A stretch of 64,000 nucleotides of DNA. Origin: Rheinheimera sp. (lineage in GTDB: Bacteria > Pseudomonadota > Gammaproteobacteria > Enterobacterales > Alteromonadaceae). The first letter of the stretch is position 1, and the number at the start of each line of letters is the position of its first letter. The notes under the pieces are model-generated. The model was not told the DNA's origin. It saw only the letters and a list, made by a program, of their open reading frames with translations, and did no database searches. The translations under genes and the position numbers were made by a program. The stretch is taken from the NCBI GenBank assembly GCA_003482455.1, contig DMYW01000055.1:31782-95781 (forward strand). The letters are read 5' to 3'. Shown one piece after another: positions 1-9,356 of this stretch.

Positions 1-2814
1 CAGCTGATCAGTAATATCATCACCAAACTTTATACCGACAAAAGTGGCTATATCTGGATAGGCACTTTAGGTGGCCTTTCCGGAGTAAATCCCACAACGC
101 TCAAATTTGACCGCTATAACATCCTTGGCGAAGTGACGGCCATTATTGAGATCTCCGAACACGAGATTTGGGTTGCTGCAGACAACTTGTTTCGCGTGCG
201 CGATGGCCAAGTCAGCCGAGTTGATGAAGTCAAAGAAACTGTTGGCCAAGTACTTGCTGTGCAAGGTAGCGTGTGGGTGACGACCAGCAAGTATCTGTAT
301 CAGTTTAAACAAGGCGGGGCATTAGAACGTATCCCATTTCCACCTGAATTAGCCCAGCATCCGATTTACGATTTGGCCTACCGTGATGACACCTTGCAAC
401 TGGCCAGTGAACAAGGCTTTTTTTATTTAAACGAACTTGGTCAATTTCATCATTGTGATTTGCCAGGCGGCGCAGATGCGTCGATTTTTCAGTTGATGCG
501 TGACAGCCAAGACGGTGATTGGGTGTCAACTTACGATAACCTGTATCACCGCCATGCTGGACAAAGCTGGCAGATTGTCAGCAAGGATGCACTTGGGACT
601 TCGACGCAGTTTGCGGACATGTTTGAAGATGCACAGCATAACGTGTGGCTCGCTAGTTTCTCGGATGGTTTGTTCCGCGCGTCACGCGGCAAAATTACCC
701 GAGTTGTCGGGGCTGGGCAACGGGATATTGCCGTGCGAAGTGTCGCCAACAGTCCCGACGGTCGTTTGTTTGTTGCCACTGGGCAGGAAATTGGCTATCT
801 GTCCGCCGATCAGAAATTCACGGCCATTCCTGTGAAATCTGACGATGCTATGTCCGTGGTGCAGGACTTAGAATTTACTTCAGAAGCTATCTATTTAGCT
901 ACGGACACAGGCCCCAAATTATTAAGCCCACAAGGTGAACTTACACCACTAGTCCCTGAACTCAAAGGCATCAAAACTAAAGCCATCAAACCTCGAAGCG
1001 CAGGGGGCTACTGGTTAGCGACCAGTCAAGGTTTATACAGTTGGCAAGCCGGCGCATCGTTGCAACCATTTGAATTAAATAGCGAGTTTGATTCCTCGGT
1101 CATCACGTTTGTGCAAGAGGTCTCGAATCGATTGTTGATTGGCACGACGCGTGGAGCTTATCAGTTCCGCAATGGCAAGCTGCTGCGTCTAGGGGTCGGT
1201 AGCAATCTGTACAATGCCTTTATCACCACCATGTTGCCGTTGCAGGATGGCCGTTTGTTGGTCGCCACTGTGGACGATGGTTTGTTCTTGTGGCACAGCG
1301 ACGGACGCTGGTTGCAATTCGATACCGGTAATGGCTTGCCGTATGAACCCGTGGTTTCACTGTTTCAACAAGCAGATACAGCGGCTGTTTGGGTCAGTAC
1401 GCTCAAAGGGATCTTCCGCTTTCAACCCGCGTTGCTGACAGGTTCACCTACGGACCAAAGTGCTTTTGAAGAAGTATTAACGCCTTATGAGCGGCAATTG
1501 GGCACTGCGCCCGGACGTTGTTGTAATGGTGCAGGTCATAGCAAGGTTGCTTTGTGGCAAGACCAATTATGGTATCCAACGCTCAAAGGGGTTGTTGCGG
1601 TGCCGGAGCAGTTAAAATCGGCCAGTGCCGAGCAAAACGTACCCCTGATTGAACAAGTACAAAGCACTTCGTTGTATTCGGTACAACCCAAACAACGACG
1701 CTTAGTGTTAGAGGTCGGTCAGCGCGACCTAACGGTGCGGTATACTTCTATCGAATTTCGCCGGCCAGACGCGCTGGAATTTCGTTATCAACTACGCGGT
1801 TTTGACGCGGAATGGCGCTTAGTTGGCAACCGTCGAGAAGCGATTTACACCAATTTACCACCCGGTGAATACAGCTTTGTGGTGCAAAGTCGCAACCAAA
1901 ACCAGAGTTGGGAACAAGCTGCCACCGCGACTCTGGAATTGGTGATCCCGCGCCGATTTGATGAAACCAGCGTGTATCGCGGTTTATGGTTGATGCTCGG
2001 CTTATTACTTTTGGCTGGCGTCTTGTGGCTAGCTCGGCGTAACACGCAACGTCGCGAAGAAGAATTAACACGCTTAGTCAAGCAACGCACGGTTGAGTTG
2101 GAGAGCAGTAACTTACGCCTCAACGAAGTCAATGAAGAGTTAAGTCAGCTGACTCACAAAGATCCGCTCACTGGCCTGCGCAACCGTCGTTTCTTATTTG
2201 ATCAGCTGCCGAAGGATATCGAGCATTATCAACGCAATCGTGAGTCTATGCTGGCGCAAAACAAATGTATCGCGTTGATCCACTTAGATTTAGACAACTT
2301 CAAACAATTAAACGACAAATTCGGCAACAACGCCGGCGATGCGATTTTGCAACAGCTTAGCGGTCTATTAATTCGCGAAACGCGTGGTTCTGACTATGTG
2401 GTGCGCTATGGCGGCGACGAATTCTTAATTGTGCTTCGGGACGTAGCGCTGGACTTGGTTACAGAGTTTTCGGTGCGTTTGCGTGACTTAATCACTATAG
2501 ATCCGATGGTGTTGCCGGATGGTCGAGCCGTTCATTTGCAATGTTCAGTCGGATATTCCATCTATCCATTGGACTTATTGGGCGGCCAATTGATTGGTTG
2601 GGAAGTCTCGCTGCGTTTAGCCGAACTGGCGTTATTGCATGTCAAACACAGCGGCCGCAATGCCGTCGCGACGATTGAATTTGACCGTCATGTTGATGCG
2701 TTTGAATTTGAAGAAAACGAACATATCGAATCGCAAGTGGAAAAACTGCTGGCCGACGGTGTAGCTTGGTTTAGTTTAGCAACAGCGTCCGGTAAAGACG
2801 GTTCGCTGGTATAA
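1..2814 (+). CDS. Two-component-regulator-propeller sensor diguanylate cyclase (5' end outside window)
   Basis: The reading frame is open from base 1, so the gene starts left of the window; the first bases already encode a propeller repeat (GYIWIGTLGGLSG). About 937 codons are visible. In order they are: many regulator-propeller repeats forming a periplasmic sensor, a Y_Y_Y domain (FRYQLRGFDAEWRLVGNR, near codon 590), one membrane helix (WLMLGLLLLAGVLWLA), a short coiled coil and a C-terminal GGDEF domain. The active-site GGDEF is intact (codons 804-808), and an RGSD inhibitory site sits five residues before it, so the enzyme should make cyclic di-GMP and be product-inhibited. No EAL domain is present. 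The ligand is unknown. It is convergent with dxs, with a shared terminator between them. Confidence 0.9.
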   Translation, partial: QLISNIITKLYTDKSGYIWIGTLGGLSGVNPTTLKFDRYNILGEVTAIIEISEHEIWVAADNLFRVRDGQVSRVDEVKETVGQVLAVQGSVWVTTSKYLYQFKQGGALERIPFPPELAQHPIYDLAYRDDTLQLASEQGFFYLNELGQFHHCDLPGGADASIFQLMRDSQDGDWVSTYDNLYHRHAGQSWQIVSKDALGTSTQFADMFEDAQHNVWLASFSDGLFRASRGKITRVVGAGQRDIAVRSVANSPDGRLFVATGQEIGYLSADQKFTAIPVKSDDAMSVVQDLEFTSEAIYLATDTGPKLLSPQGELTPLVPELKGIKTKAIKPRSAGGYWLATSQGLYSWQAGASLQPFELNSEFDSSVITFVQEVSNRLLIGTTRGAYQFRNGKLLRLGVGSNLYNAFITTMLPLQDGRLLVATVDDGLFLWHSDGRWLQFDTGNGLPYEPVVSLFQQADTAAVWVSTLKGIFRFQPALLTGSPTDQSAFEEVLTPYERQLGTAPGRCCNGAGHSKVALWQDQLWYPTLKGVVAVPEQLKSASAEQNVPLIEQVQSTSLYSVQPKQRRLVLEVGQRDLTVRYTSIEFRRPDALEFRYQLRGFDAEWRLVGNRREAIYTNLPPGEYSFVVQSRNQNQSWEQAATATLELVIPRRFDETSVYRGLWLMLGLLLLAGVLWLARRNTQRREEELTRLVKQRTVELESSNLRLNEVNEELSQLTHKDPLTGLRNRRFLFDQLPKDIEHYQRNRESMLAQNKCIALIHLDLDNFKQLNDKFGNNAGDAILQQLSGLLIRETRGSDYVVRYGGDEFLIVLRDVALDLVTEFSVRLRDLITIDPMVLPDGRAVHLQCSVGYSIYPLDLLGGQLIGWEVSLRLAELALLHVKHSGRNAVATIEFDRHVDAFEFEENEHIESQVEKLLADGVAWFSLATASGKDGSLV

Positions 2815-2831
2815 AGCATTGAATATGAAAC

Positions 2832-2858
2832 AAAAAAGCAGCCGAGGCTGCTTTTTTT
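2832..2858. terminator. Bidirectional intrinsic terminator
   Basis: A 7-bp stem AGCAGCC/GGCTGCT with a 2-nt GA centre is flanked by an A-run on the left and a T-run on the right. It can therefore end both the cyclase transcript (+) and the xseB-ispA-dxs transcript (-). Confidence 0.85.
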
Positions 2859-2881
2859 ATCGATACGAAAGCGACGTTGGC

Positions 2882-4741
2882 TTACAACCAATCTACAATG
2901 CGACGGCTTAGCGAAGTCGCATCGAGGCCTAATTCTTGATACAGCTCGGTTTGACTGCCGTGACGAACAAAGTGATCTGGGATCCCCAGGTTCAACAATT
3001 TGAAACGCAGGTTCAACAGCGCGACAGCCTCGTTTACAGCAGAACCAGCACCACCGGCAATTGCATTATCTTCAAGAGTCACTAACGCCTGATGGTCTGC
3101 ACTGAGCTGTTTTAACAGCTCTAGATCCAGCGGTTTAACAAATCGCATGTCTACTAGCGTGGCATCTAGCTGCTCAGCAACGTCTGTTGCATGATGCAGC
3201 AGTGGGCCAAACGCCAAGATGGCCAATTTGCTGCCGCGTCGCACTACGTTTGCCTTGCCGATAGTCAGCGTGTCTAGCGCAGCACCCGCTGAAATGCCAG
3301 TTGCAGAGCCGCGTGGGTAACGCACCGCCGCAGGGCCTTGGTAGTGATAGGCCGTGCTTAACATTTGCCGACACTCAAGTTCATCGCTAGGCGCCATAAT
3401 CACCAAATTTGGAATACAACGCATGTAGCTGATATCAAAGGCGCCTTGGTGCGTGGCGCCATCCGCACCGACAATACCGGCGCGGTCGATGGCAAAGGTC
3501 ACATCCAGATTTTGTAATGCAATATCGTGGATCAGCTGGTCATAGCCACGTTGTAAGAAACTAGAGTAGATGGCGACAACTGGTTTTAAGCCTTCAATGG
3601 CCAGACCTGCGGCCAGCGTGACTGCGTGTTGCTCAGCAATGGCCACGTCGTAATAGCGTTCAGGAAAGCGTTTGGAATATTGCACCAGGTCGGAACCTTC
3701 GCGCATTGCAGGCGTGATCGCATGCAATTTGCTGTCTTGTTCCGCCATATCGCACACCCATTGACCGAAAATATTCGAGAAGGTTGGTGAGGAGGCTTTT
3801 TTCGCCGCAGGCTGAGTTGCTTGTGGGTCAAATTTGCTAACGGCGTGATAGCCAATCGGGTCTTGTTCCGCGGGCGCGTAGCCTTTACCTTTTTTGGTCA
3901 CAACATGCAGTAATTGCGGACCTTTTAACTGGCGCATATTGCGCAAGGTATCGACCAAAGTGCCCACATCATGGCCGTCAATTGGACCAATATAGTTAAA
4001 ACCAAGCTCTTCAAAGAAAGTGCCTGGGGTGACCATACCTTTAAAATGCTCTTCGGCGCGGCTAGCTAATTCATGCAATGGCGGAATACCACTGAGGATG
4101 CGTTTGCCACCTTCGCGCAGACTGGTGTAGAAGTTCCCCGATAAAATACGCGCAAAATAGCGGTTGAGTGCGCCGACGTTTTCCGAAATCGACATTTCGT
4201 TATCGTTGAGGATCACCAGCATATCAGGGCGGACTTCTCCAGCATGGTTCAGGGCTTCAAACGCCATACCTGCTGTAATAGCACCATCACCAATGACCGC
4301 GACCACTTTGCGGTTTTGCTGCTCGACGCGAGCAGCCAACGCCATACCAAGCGCAGCACTGATCGATGTGGAGGAGTGGCCAACGGTTAAGGTGTCGTAT
4401 TCAGATTCTTCGCGACATGGGAACGGATGTAAGCCGTTGAGTTGACGAATGCTGGTCATGCGGTCGCGCCGGCCGGTCAAGATTTTGTGCGGATAGGCTT
4501 GGTGGCCGACATCCCAAATTAACCGGTCAAATGGCGTTTGGTAGACATAGTGCAATGCCACAGTTAGCTCAACAGTGCCAAGACCTGACGCAAAATGGCC
4601 ACTGCTTTGACTGACTGAACGCAATAGATAATCGCGCAGTTCATGACACACCTTTGGCAGTTGCTCCTGCGGCAACTGACGCAATTCCGGTGGCAAATTG
4701 GCTTTGGCCAGCAGTGGGTAATCTTTGATATCCAGTGACAT
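2882..4741 (-). CDS. dxs: 1-deoxy-D-xylulose-5-phosphate synthase
   Basis: Cytoplasmic thiamine-diphosphate enzyme that condenses pyruvate with glyceraldehyde 3-phosphate, the first step of the MEP isoprenoid pathway; its product also feeds thiamine and pyridoxal synthesis. At 619 residues it has the normal family length. Visible motifs are [18 protein letters not shown], the cofactor-binding [19 protein letters not shown] segment, the glutamate-containing [13 protein letters not shown], and [18 protein letters not shown]. It is the last gene of xseB-ispA-dxs, 12 bases after ispA, an arrangement shared with E. coli. Glyceraldehyde 3-phosphate and pyruvate link it to the glycolytic genes near 50 kb. 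Confidence 0.97.
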   Translation of the reverse strand: MSLDIKDYPLLAKANLPPELRQLPQEQLPKVCHELRDYLLRSVSQSSGHFASGLGTVELTVALHYVYQTPFDRLIWDVGHQAYPHKILTGRRDRMTSIRQLNGLHPFPCREESEYDTLTVGHSSTSISAALGMALAARVEQQNRKVVAVIGDGAITAGMAFEALNHAGEVRPDMLVILNDNEMSISENVGALNRYFARILSGNFYTSLREGGKRILSGIPPLHELASRAEEHFKGMVTPGTFFEELGFNYIGPIDGHDVGTLVDTLRNMRQLKGPQLLHVVTKKGKGYAPAEQDPIGYHAVSKFDPQATQPAAKKASSPTFSNIFGQWVCDMAEQDSKLHAITPAMREGSDLVQYSKRFPERYYDVAIAEQHAVTLAAGLAIEGLKPVVAIYSSFLQRGYDQLIHDIALQNLDVTFAIDRAGIVGADGATHQGAFDISYMRCIPNLVIMAPSDELECRQMLSTAYHYQGPAAVRYPRGSATGISAGAALDTLTIGKANVVRRGSKLAILAFGPLLHHATDVAEQLDATLVDMRFVKPLDLELLKQLSADHQALVTLEDNAIAGGAGSAVNEAVALLNLRFKLLNLGIPDHFVRHGSQTELYQELGLDATSLSRRIVDWL

Positions 4742-4753
4742 AACTAACCTTGG

Positions 4754-5668
4754 TTAAAAGCTGCGGTGCACAATGTAGTGCGCTAGCAGACTTAATTCGC
4801 GTGTATCATAAGGCAGCTCTGCCAGGGCATCGACTGCGTCTTGATACAATTGTAGGGCTTTGGCTTTCGCTTGATCCATGCCAAGCAGCGCAGGGTAGGT
4901 TGCTTTATTGCTTTGTTGATCGGAACCCTGCGGTTTACCGAGAGTGACAGTGTCCCCCTCGATATCGAGAATATCATCTTGCACTTGAAACGCTAGGCCA
5001 ATCGCTCGAGCATATCGCTGCAATGCGGCCAATTCTTGCGGCAGACGGTTTGGCGCTGCTAACCAACCTAAATGCACGGCACATTCAATCAAGGCCCCAG
5101 TTTTTAACCGATGCATTTGCTCTAATGCGGCGACAGTCATGGCTTTATTGGTATGGGCTAAATCGACCGCTTGGCCGCCGCACATACCGTTGTAGCCAGA
5201 TGCCAGTGACAACTGTTGGACCATCGCCAGCGCTTGTGGCGGCGCTACGTGCTGGTATGGATGCAAACAAATCGCTTCAAAGGCTAAGGTTTGTAAGGCG
5301 TCGCCTGCAAGAATGGCAACGGCTTCATTAAATGCTTTGTGGCACGTGGGTTTACCACGGCGTAAATCGTCATCGTCCATCGCCGGCAAATCGTCATGGA
5401 TCAGTGAATAGCTATGCAAACATTCGATCGCAGCGGCAGGGCCATCTAAGTCGTGGCGTGTTGCGCCAAGCATTTCACCTACGGAGTAGACCAAAAAAGG
5501 CCGGATGCGTTTACCGCCAAGTAATAAGCTGTAGCGCATGGCATCAAGCAACTGTGGGTCATTGATGGGGCGATTATCCAGCAATTGCTGCATCACCTGT
5601 TCCACATGCTGTTGGATCTGGCTTAGTTGGGTGTTCTTCACGACGATGTGCTCAGAATTAGGATTCAT
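4754..5668 (-). CDS. ispA: (2E,6E)-farnesyl diphosphate synthase
   Basis: Prenyl transferase that adds two isopentenyl diphosphates to dimethylallyl diphosphate to give farnesyl diphosphate, precursor of ubiquinone, undecaprenyl lipid carrier and heme O side chains. At 304 residues it is close to E. coli IspA. Both Asp-rich metal-binding motifs are present: the first [10 protein letters not shown] near residue 90 and the second QDDILD near residue 225. The ATG lies inside the last codons of xseB (11-base overlap), so translational coupling is likely. It sits in one operon with xseB and dxs. Confidence 0.95.
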   Translation of the reverse strand: MNPNSEHIVVKNTQLSQIQQHVEQVMQQLLDNRPINDPQLLDAMRYSLLLGGKRIRPFLVYSVGEMLGATRHDLDGPAAAIECLHSYSLIHDDLPAMDDDDLRRGKPTCHKAFNEAVAILAGDALQTLAFEAICLHPYQHVAPPQALAMVQQLSLASGYNGMCGGQAVDLAHTNKAMTVAALEQMHRLKTGALIECAVHLGWLAAPNRLPQELAALQRYARAIGLAFQVQDDILDIEGDTVTLGKPQGSDQQSNKATYPALLGMDQAKAKALQLYQDAVDALAELPYDTRELSLLAHYIVHRSF

Positions 5669-5891
5669 ATGGCTGCAGTTGTTCGCCGGAACCTTGTTGC
5701 AGCAATATTTGTACTTTTTGCTCGGCCTGTTGCAGTTGTTGTTGGCTTAATCGTGCCAAACCGACGCCACGTTCAAATTGTTGCAGGGCATCATCCAAGG
5801 CTAACTCGCCGTGCTCTAACTTTTGCACTATCGCCTCTAATTCGGCGATATTTTGCTCAAACGAGCTGTCTGCAGTGGCTTTTTTGGACAT
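5658..5891 (-). CDS. xseB: Exodeoxyribonuclease VII small subunit
   Basis: Small subunit of exonuclease VII, which degrades single-stranded DNA with the large subunit XseA (not in this window). The protein is 77 residues, mostly helical, with the family pattern [27 protein letters not shown] chose the ATG ([10 protein letters not shown]), which has a GAGG ribosome site about seven bases upstream, rather than a GTG four codons earlier that has no such site. It is the first gene of the operon with ispA and dxs. Confidence 0.93.
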   Translation of the reverse strand: MSKKATADSSFEQNIAELEAIVQKLEHGELALDDALQQFERGVGLARLSQQQLQQAEQKVQILLQQGSGEQLQPYES

Positions 5892-5918
5892 GCTGAACCT
5901 CACTTAAAACAGAGCGCA

Positions 5919-5947
5919 AAGGTAGCTTTTTCTGGCTTACCGGTCAA
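5919..5947 (-). promoter_or_regulatory. Candidate sigma-70 promoter for xseB-ispA-dxs
   Basis: On the minus strand TTGACC, 17 bases, TACCTT lie about 30 bases before the xseB start. The -35 element matches consensus at five of six positions and the -10 at four of six. Inferred by eye only. Confidence 0.4.
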
Positions 5948-5997
5948 TCAGAAAGGATTTACAGACGGACTTTTTTCCAGCAATTAGGAAAAATTGC

Positions 5998-6024
5998 TAA
6001 TGGATCAATAGTATTCGCCGATAT
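5998..6024 (+). promoter_or_regulatory. Candidate sigma-28 (FliA) promoter for pomAB
   Basis: TAATGGAT, 11 bases, GCCGATAT. The -10 element matches the flagellar sigma-28 consensus GCCGATAA at seven of eight positions and the -35 matches TAAAGTTT at five of eight, with the usual 11-base spacer. It lies 53 bases before the pomA start, which fits late flagellar gene control. Confidence 0.5.
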
Positions 6025-6076
6025 TGCGGTTAGACTGGAAAAAAAGCGTGTCACGATAGTTCAGAGGAGTTTTATT

Positions 6077-6850
6077 GTGGATTTAGCAACCGTCATCGGA
6101 TTTATCGCCACTATCGGCGTGATGGTTTGGGCTTTAGATTTAAGCTCCAACGGTAATTTAGCGATGTTTGTTGACATTCCTTCGATTGTTATCGTGTTTG
6201 GTGGTAGTGCAACCGCGTTACTAATGAAATTTACCTTGGCGCAATTTGGCGCTGCCGGTAAAGCTATCGGCAAAGCCTTTATGTTCAAGATGGATTCGCC
6301 AGAGGCTTTGATTGAAAAGGCGGTGCAACTTGCCGATGCAGCTCGCAAAGGTGGTTTTCTAGCACTAGAAGAAGCCGAGATCCCCAACGCTTTTATGAAA
6401 AAGGGGATTGATATGTTAGTTGATGGTCACGATGCGGACGTCGTGCGTTCAACACTAGAAAAAGACATTGGGCTTACTTACACACGTCACGGCGAATATG
6501 TCGGTATGTTTAAGCAACTGGGTGATTTAGGCCCTGCGATGGGCATGATTGGAACACTGATCGGTTTGGTGGCCATGCTTGCGAACATGTCGGATCCCAA
6601 GTCCATCGGCCCGTCGATGGCCGTAGCATTGCTAACTACCCTGTATGGTGCCATGCAGGCTAACTGTATTTTCATGCCACTTGCTGACAAAATGGCACTG
6701 CGCAACGAAGAGGAAAAAACCAATAACGAGCTCATTCTCGACGCCATCATGGGCATTCAAGATGGCCAAAACCCGAAAGTGATTGAAGGGATGCTGCGCA
6801 ACTACTTAAAAGCCAGTAAACGTGAGCCGAAAGGCGAGCCGGCGGCCTAA
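6077..6850 (+). CDS. pomA: Flagellar motor stator protein PomA (Na+-type MotA homologue)
   Basis: Inner-membrane stator subunit that, with PomB, couples ion flow to flagellar rotation. It has 257 residues and four expected membrane segments, starting MDLATVIGFIATIGVMVWAL. The cytoplasmic loop carries ADAARKGGFLALEE and GHDADVVR, and the pore-lining region reads GDLGPAMGMIGTLIGLVAML. These follow Vibrio PomA far more closely than E. coli MotA, so sodium drive is inferred from family resemblance. The GTG start has a strong AGAGGAG site eight bases upstream. pomB follows after 11 bases. Confidence 0.93.
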   Translation: MDLATVIGFIATIGVMVWALDLSSNGNLAMFVDIPSIVIVFGGSATALLMKFTLAQFGAAGKAIGKAFMFKMDSPEALIEKAVQLADAARKGGFLALEEAEIPNAFMKKGIDMLVDGHDADVVRSTLEKDIGLTYTRHGEYVGMFKQLGDLGPAMGMIGTLIGLVAMLANMSDPKSIGPSMAVALLTTLYGAMQANCIFMPLADKMALRNEEEKTNNELILDAIMGIQDGQNPKVIEGMLRNYLKASKREPKGEPAA

Positions 6851-6861
6851 GGAGCAACACC

Positions 6862-7797
6862 ATGTCGGATTGTCCTAAGTGTCCGCCGCCGGGGCTTCCC
6901 GCTTATATGGGAACCTTTGCTGATTTAATGTCGTTGTTGATGTGCTTTTTCGTATTGTTGTTGTCGTTTTCAGAAATGGACGTACAGAAATACAAACAAA
7001 TTGCCGGTTCAATGGCATTTGCCTTTGGTGTGCAAAACAAAATTGACGTTAAAGATATCCCTAAGGGGACCAGCGTCATCGCGATGGAATTTCGGCCAGG
7101 CAAACCCGACCCAACACCCATCGATACCATTCAGCAACAAACCATGGACATCACCAAACAAACCATTGAATTTCAGCCCGGTGACGCGGACAAGTCCGGC
7201 GGCTCGCAAGAGCAACAACAAGATAAGCAAGGCGGCGCATCGAACAACACCGACAATAAAGTTGCAGCGTCAGCTGGTGAATCCAATGGCGAAGATGTCC
7301 AGCAAACCAATGAATTGCTAAAGAAAATTGCTGAGCAGATGCAACAGCAAATTCAAGACGGTGCTATTGAGCTGGAATCACTTGGTCAACAAATTATTAT
7401 TCGAGTGAAAGAAGACGGCTCCTTCGCGTCGGGCTCGTCGTTCGTGCAGCCGAAATTTAAGCCAATATTGCAGCAAATTGGGGTGATCCTGCGGGATATT
7501 CCGGGGGAAATTACCGTCAGTGGCCATACTGATTCATTGCAAGTGTCCGATGAGCTCAATGCGAATAACTGGGAATTATCCGCCAAACGAGCGGTATCGG
7601 TGGCGGTAGAAATGTTGAAAGACACCGGGTTAGACAAAAAACGCTTAGTCGTCGTGGGACATGCTGATACTCGCCCGTTAGTGCTTAATGACAGTGAGGA
7701 GCATCGCAAACGCAATCGCCGCGTCGAGATCTCGGTAATGCAAGGTAAAGCGAAAGAGTCGCAGCCGATTAAATTACGTCAGCAAAAGCCCAACTAA
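6862..7797 (+). CDS. pomB: Flagellar motor stator protein PomB (MotB family, OmpA-like)
   Basis: Stator partner of PomA. A short cytoplasmic tail with two Cys-Pro motifs is followed by one membrane helix (MGTFADLMSLLMCFFVLLLSF) holding the ion-carrying aspartate, here Asp21. A long Gln/Asn/Ser-rich periplasmic linker (about residues 90-150) leads to an OmpA-type peptidoglycan-binding domain (SGHTDS, ELSAKRA, RNRRVEI). The linker is the plug and spacer region. A strong terminator follows, so pomAB is a two-gene unit separate from other flagellar genes. Confidence 0.93.
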   Translation: MSDCPKCPPPGLPAYMGTFADLMSLLMCFFVLLLSFSEMDVQKYKQIAGSMAFAFGVQNKIDVKDIPKGTSVIAMEFRPGKPDPTPIDTIQQQTMDITKQTIEFQPGDADKSGGSQEQQQDKQGGASNNTDNKVAASAGESNGEDVQQTNELLKKIAEQMQQQIQDGAIELESLGQQIIIRVKEDGSFASGSSFVQPKFKPILQQIGVILRDIPGEITVSGHTDSLQVSDELNANNWELSAKRAVSVAVEMLKDTGLDKKRLVVVGHADTRPLVLNDSEEHRKRNRRVEISVMQGKAKESQPIKLRQQKPN

Positions 7798-7823
7798 TGG
7801 GCATGGGTCGAAATCTTTCCTCA

Positions 7824-7850
7824 GGCGCTGTATAATCAGCGCCTTTTTTT
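7824..7850 (+). terminator. Intrinsic terminator of pomAB
   Basis: Stem GGCGCTG/CAGCGCC with a six-base loop, followed by seven T residues, between pomB and thiI. Confidence 0.85.
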
Positions 7851-7865
7851 CAGCCCGGCGCCATC

Positions 7866-9332
7866 ATGATCGAATTTATTATCAAACTGCACCCAGAGAT
7901 CTCCATCAAAAGTAAGTCTGTGCGTAAGCGCCAGACCAAGTTGTTGGAACAAAACATTCGGACCATCATGTTGCGCTTAGACCCTGAGGTCAAAGTCGAC
8001 AACAACTATGATCACCTCGTTGTGCGCGTTGATAAAGACGATGCGCAGTTGCGTCTTGAGATGATTGAACACCTGCAATGTATCCCAGGGATAGTGCAAT
8101 TCTCCGAAATGCGCTCGGCCACTTATGACAGTTTGCATCACATTTTTGAGCAAGTGCTGGCGCAGTATCGCCATGAATTAGAAGGGAAATCCTTTGTGGT
8201 GCGCGTGCGCCGCAATGGCAATCATGATTTCAGCTCCATCGATGCCGAGCGTTATATCGGTGGCGGTTTGAACCAGCATATCGAATCGGCGCGTGTACAA
8301 CTGAAAAATCCCGATGTCACAGTGCAGTTAGAAGTGCGTTTTGACCAACTGATCATGAAAACCCAGACCTTCCAAGGCATGGGCGGTTTTCCGCTGCCAA
8401 GCCAAGGCGATGTGTTGAGTTTGATTTCTGGTGGTTTCGATTCGGCTGTTGCCAGCTATTTGATGATCCGCAAAGGTCTTCGCACACATTTTTTGTTTTT
8501 CAATTTGGGCGGTCCGGCGCATGAAACGGGCGTGCGGCAGATGTCGTTTTATCTGTGGAACAAGTTCTCCCTGTCGCACAAAGTAAAATTCGTGTCGGTG
8601 GATTTTGCGCCTGTGGTTGATGAAATCCTCAAGACGATCGATTTGGGCCTGATGGGCGTCGTGCTCAAGCGCATGATGATGCGCGCCGGTGCGCAAGTCG
8701 CCGAGCACATGGGGATCAAAGCCATGGTGACAGGCGAGAGTATTGGGCAGGTCGCCAGTCAAACCATCACCAACTTAAATGTGATTGACCGCGTGACCGA
8801 CATGTTGGTGCTGCGTCCGCTGATTTATCAAGACAAACAAGAAATCATCAACATGGCGCGAGATATTGGTACCGAAGACCTGGCTAAAGGTATGCCTGAG
8901 TACTGTGGCGTTATTTCCAAAAGCCCAACCATTAGCGCCGTGCTGAAAGACGTCGAAGCTGCTGAGACCAAGTTTGACTTCCGTGTGCTTGAAAAAGCCG
9001 CCACCGAAGCGAAAATTTTGGATATTCGCACTGTGGAATACCAAACCGAGCAGCAATTGCAGCTGGTTAAAACGGAGTCTAACCTGCCGGCGGACGCCGT
9101 GGTGCTGGATATCCGTTCGACCGAAGAAACCGATGCCGCGCCACTGGAAGTTGCTGGCCATACGGTGATTGAGCTGCCGTTCTACAAACTGGCCAGTAGT
9201 TTTAGCGAGTTGGACCAAAGCCAGGCGTATTACCTGTACTGCCAACGTGGGGTCATGAGCAAGTTACAGGCTTTGCTGCTGCAAGAGCAGGGCTATCAAA
9301 ACGTTGGGGTGTACACCAAACCTAAACGTTAA
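7866..9332 (+). CDS. thiI: tRNA uracil 4-sulfurtransferase ThiI
   Basis: Cytoplasmic enzyme that makes 4-thiouridine at tRNA position 8 and passes sulfur toward the thiamine thiazole. The protein has 488 residues: an N-terminal ferredoxin-like/THUMP region, a PP-loop ATPase (SGGFDSAVASYL near residue 184), a conserved disulfide cysteine in MPEYCGVISKSPT, and a C-terminal rhodanese domain with the persulfide cysteine in YLYCQRGVMSK. Both catalytic cysteines are present, so it should support both tRNA modification and thiamine synthesis. Its product pathway meets dxs, which supplies the other thiazole precursor. It sits just after the pomB terminator. Confidence 0.96.
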   Translation: MIEFIIKLHPEISIKSKSVRKRQTKLLEQNIRTIMLRLDPEVKVDNNYDHLVVRVDKDDAQLRLEMIEHLQCIPGIVQFSEMRSATYDSLHHIFEQVLAQYRHELEGKSFVVRVRRNGNHDFSSIDAERYIGGGLNQHIESARVQLKNPDVTVQLEVRFDQLIMKTQTFQGMGGFPLPSQGDVLSLISGGFDSAVASYLMIRKGLRTHFLFFNLGGPAHETGVRQMSFYLWNKFSLSHKVKFVSVDFAPVVDEILKTIDLGLMGVVLKRMMMRAGAQVAEHMGIKAMVTGESIGQVASQTITNLNVIDRVTDMLVLRPLIYQDKQEIINMARDIGTEDLAKGMPEYCGVISKSPTISAVLKDVEAAETKFDFRVLEKAATEAKILDIRTVEYQTEQQLQLVKTESNLPADAVVLDIRSTEETDAAPLEVAGHTVIELPFYKLASSFSELDQSQAYYLYCQRGVMSKLQALLLQEQGYQNVGVYTKPKR

Positions 9333-9356
9333 AAAAGCGCCGCAAGGCGCTTTTTT
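9331..9356. terminator. Bidirectional terminator between thiI and panE
   Basis: Six A residues, stem AGCGCC/GGCGCT with a GCAA tetraloop, then six T residues. It overlaps the last two bases of thiI and the last two of panE and serves both strands. Confidence 0.85.

Noticed and set aside
7831..7836. TATAAT just before thiI as a promoter -10
   Set aside because: It is exactly the loop of the pomB terminator and has no -35 at the right distance.
8328..9245. Two long open frames (144 and 156 codons) on the minus strand inside thiI
   Set aside because: They lie fully within thiI, have no ribosome sites or recognisable domains, and are His/Gln-rich as expected for antisense shadows.
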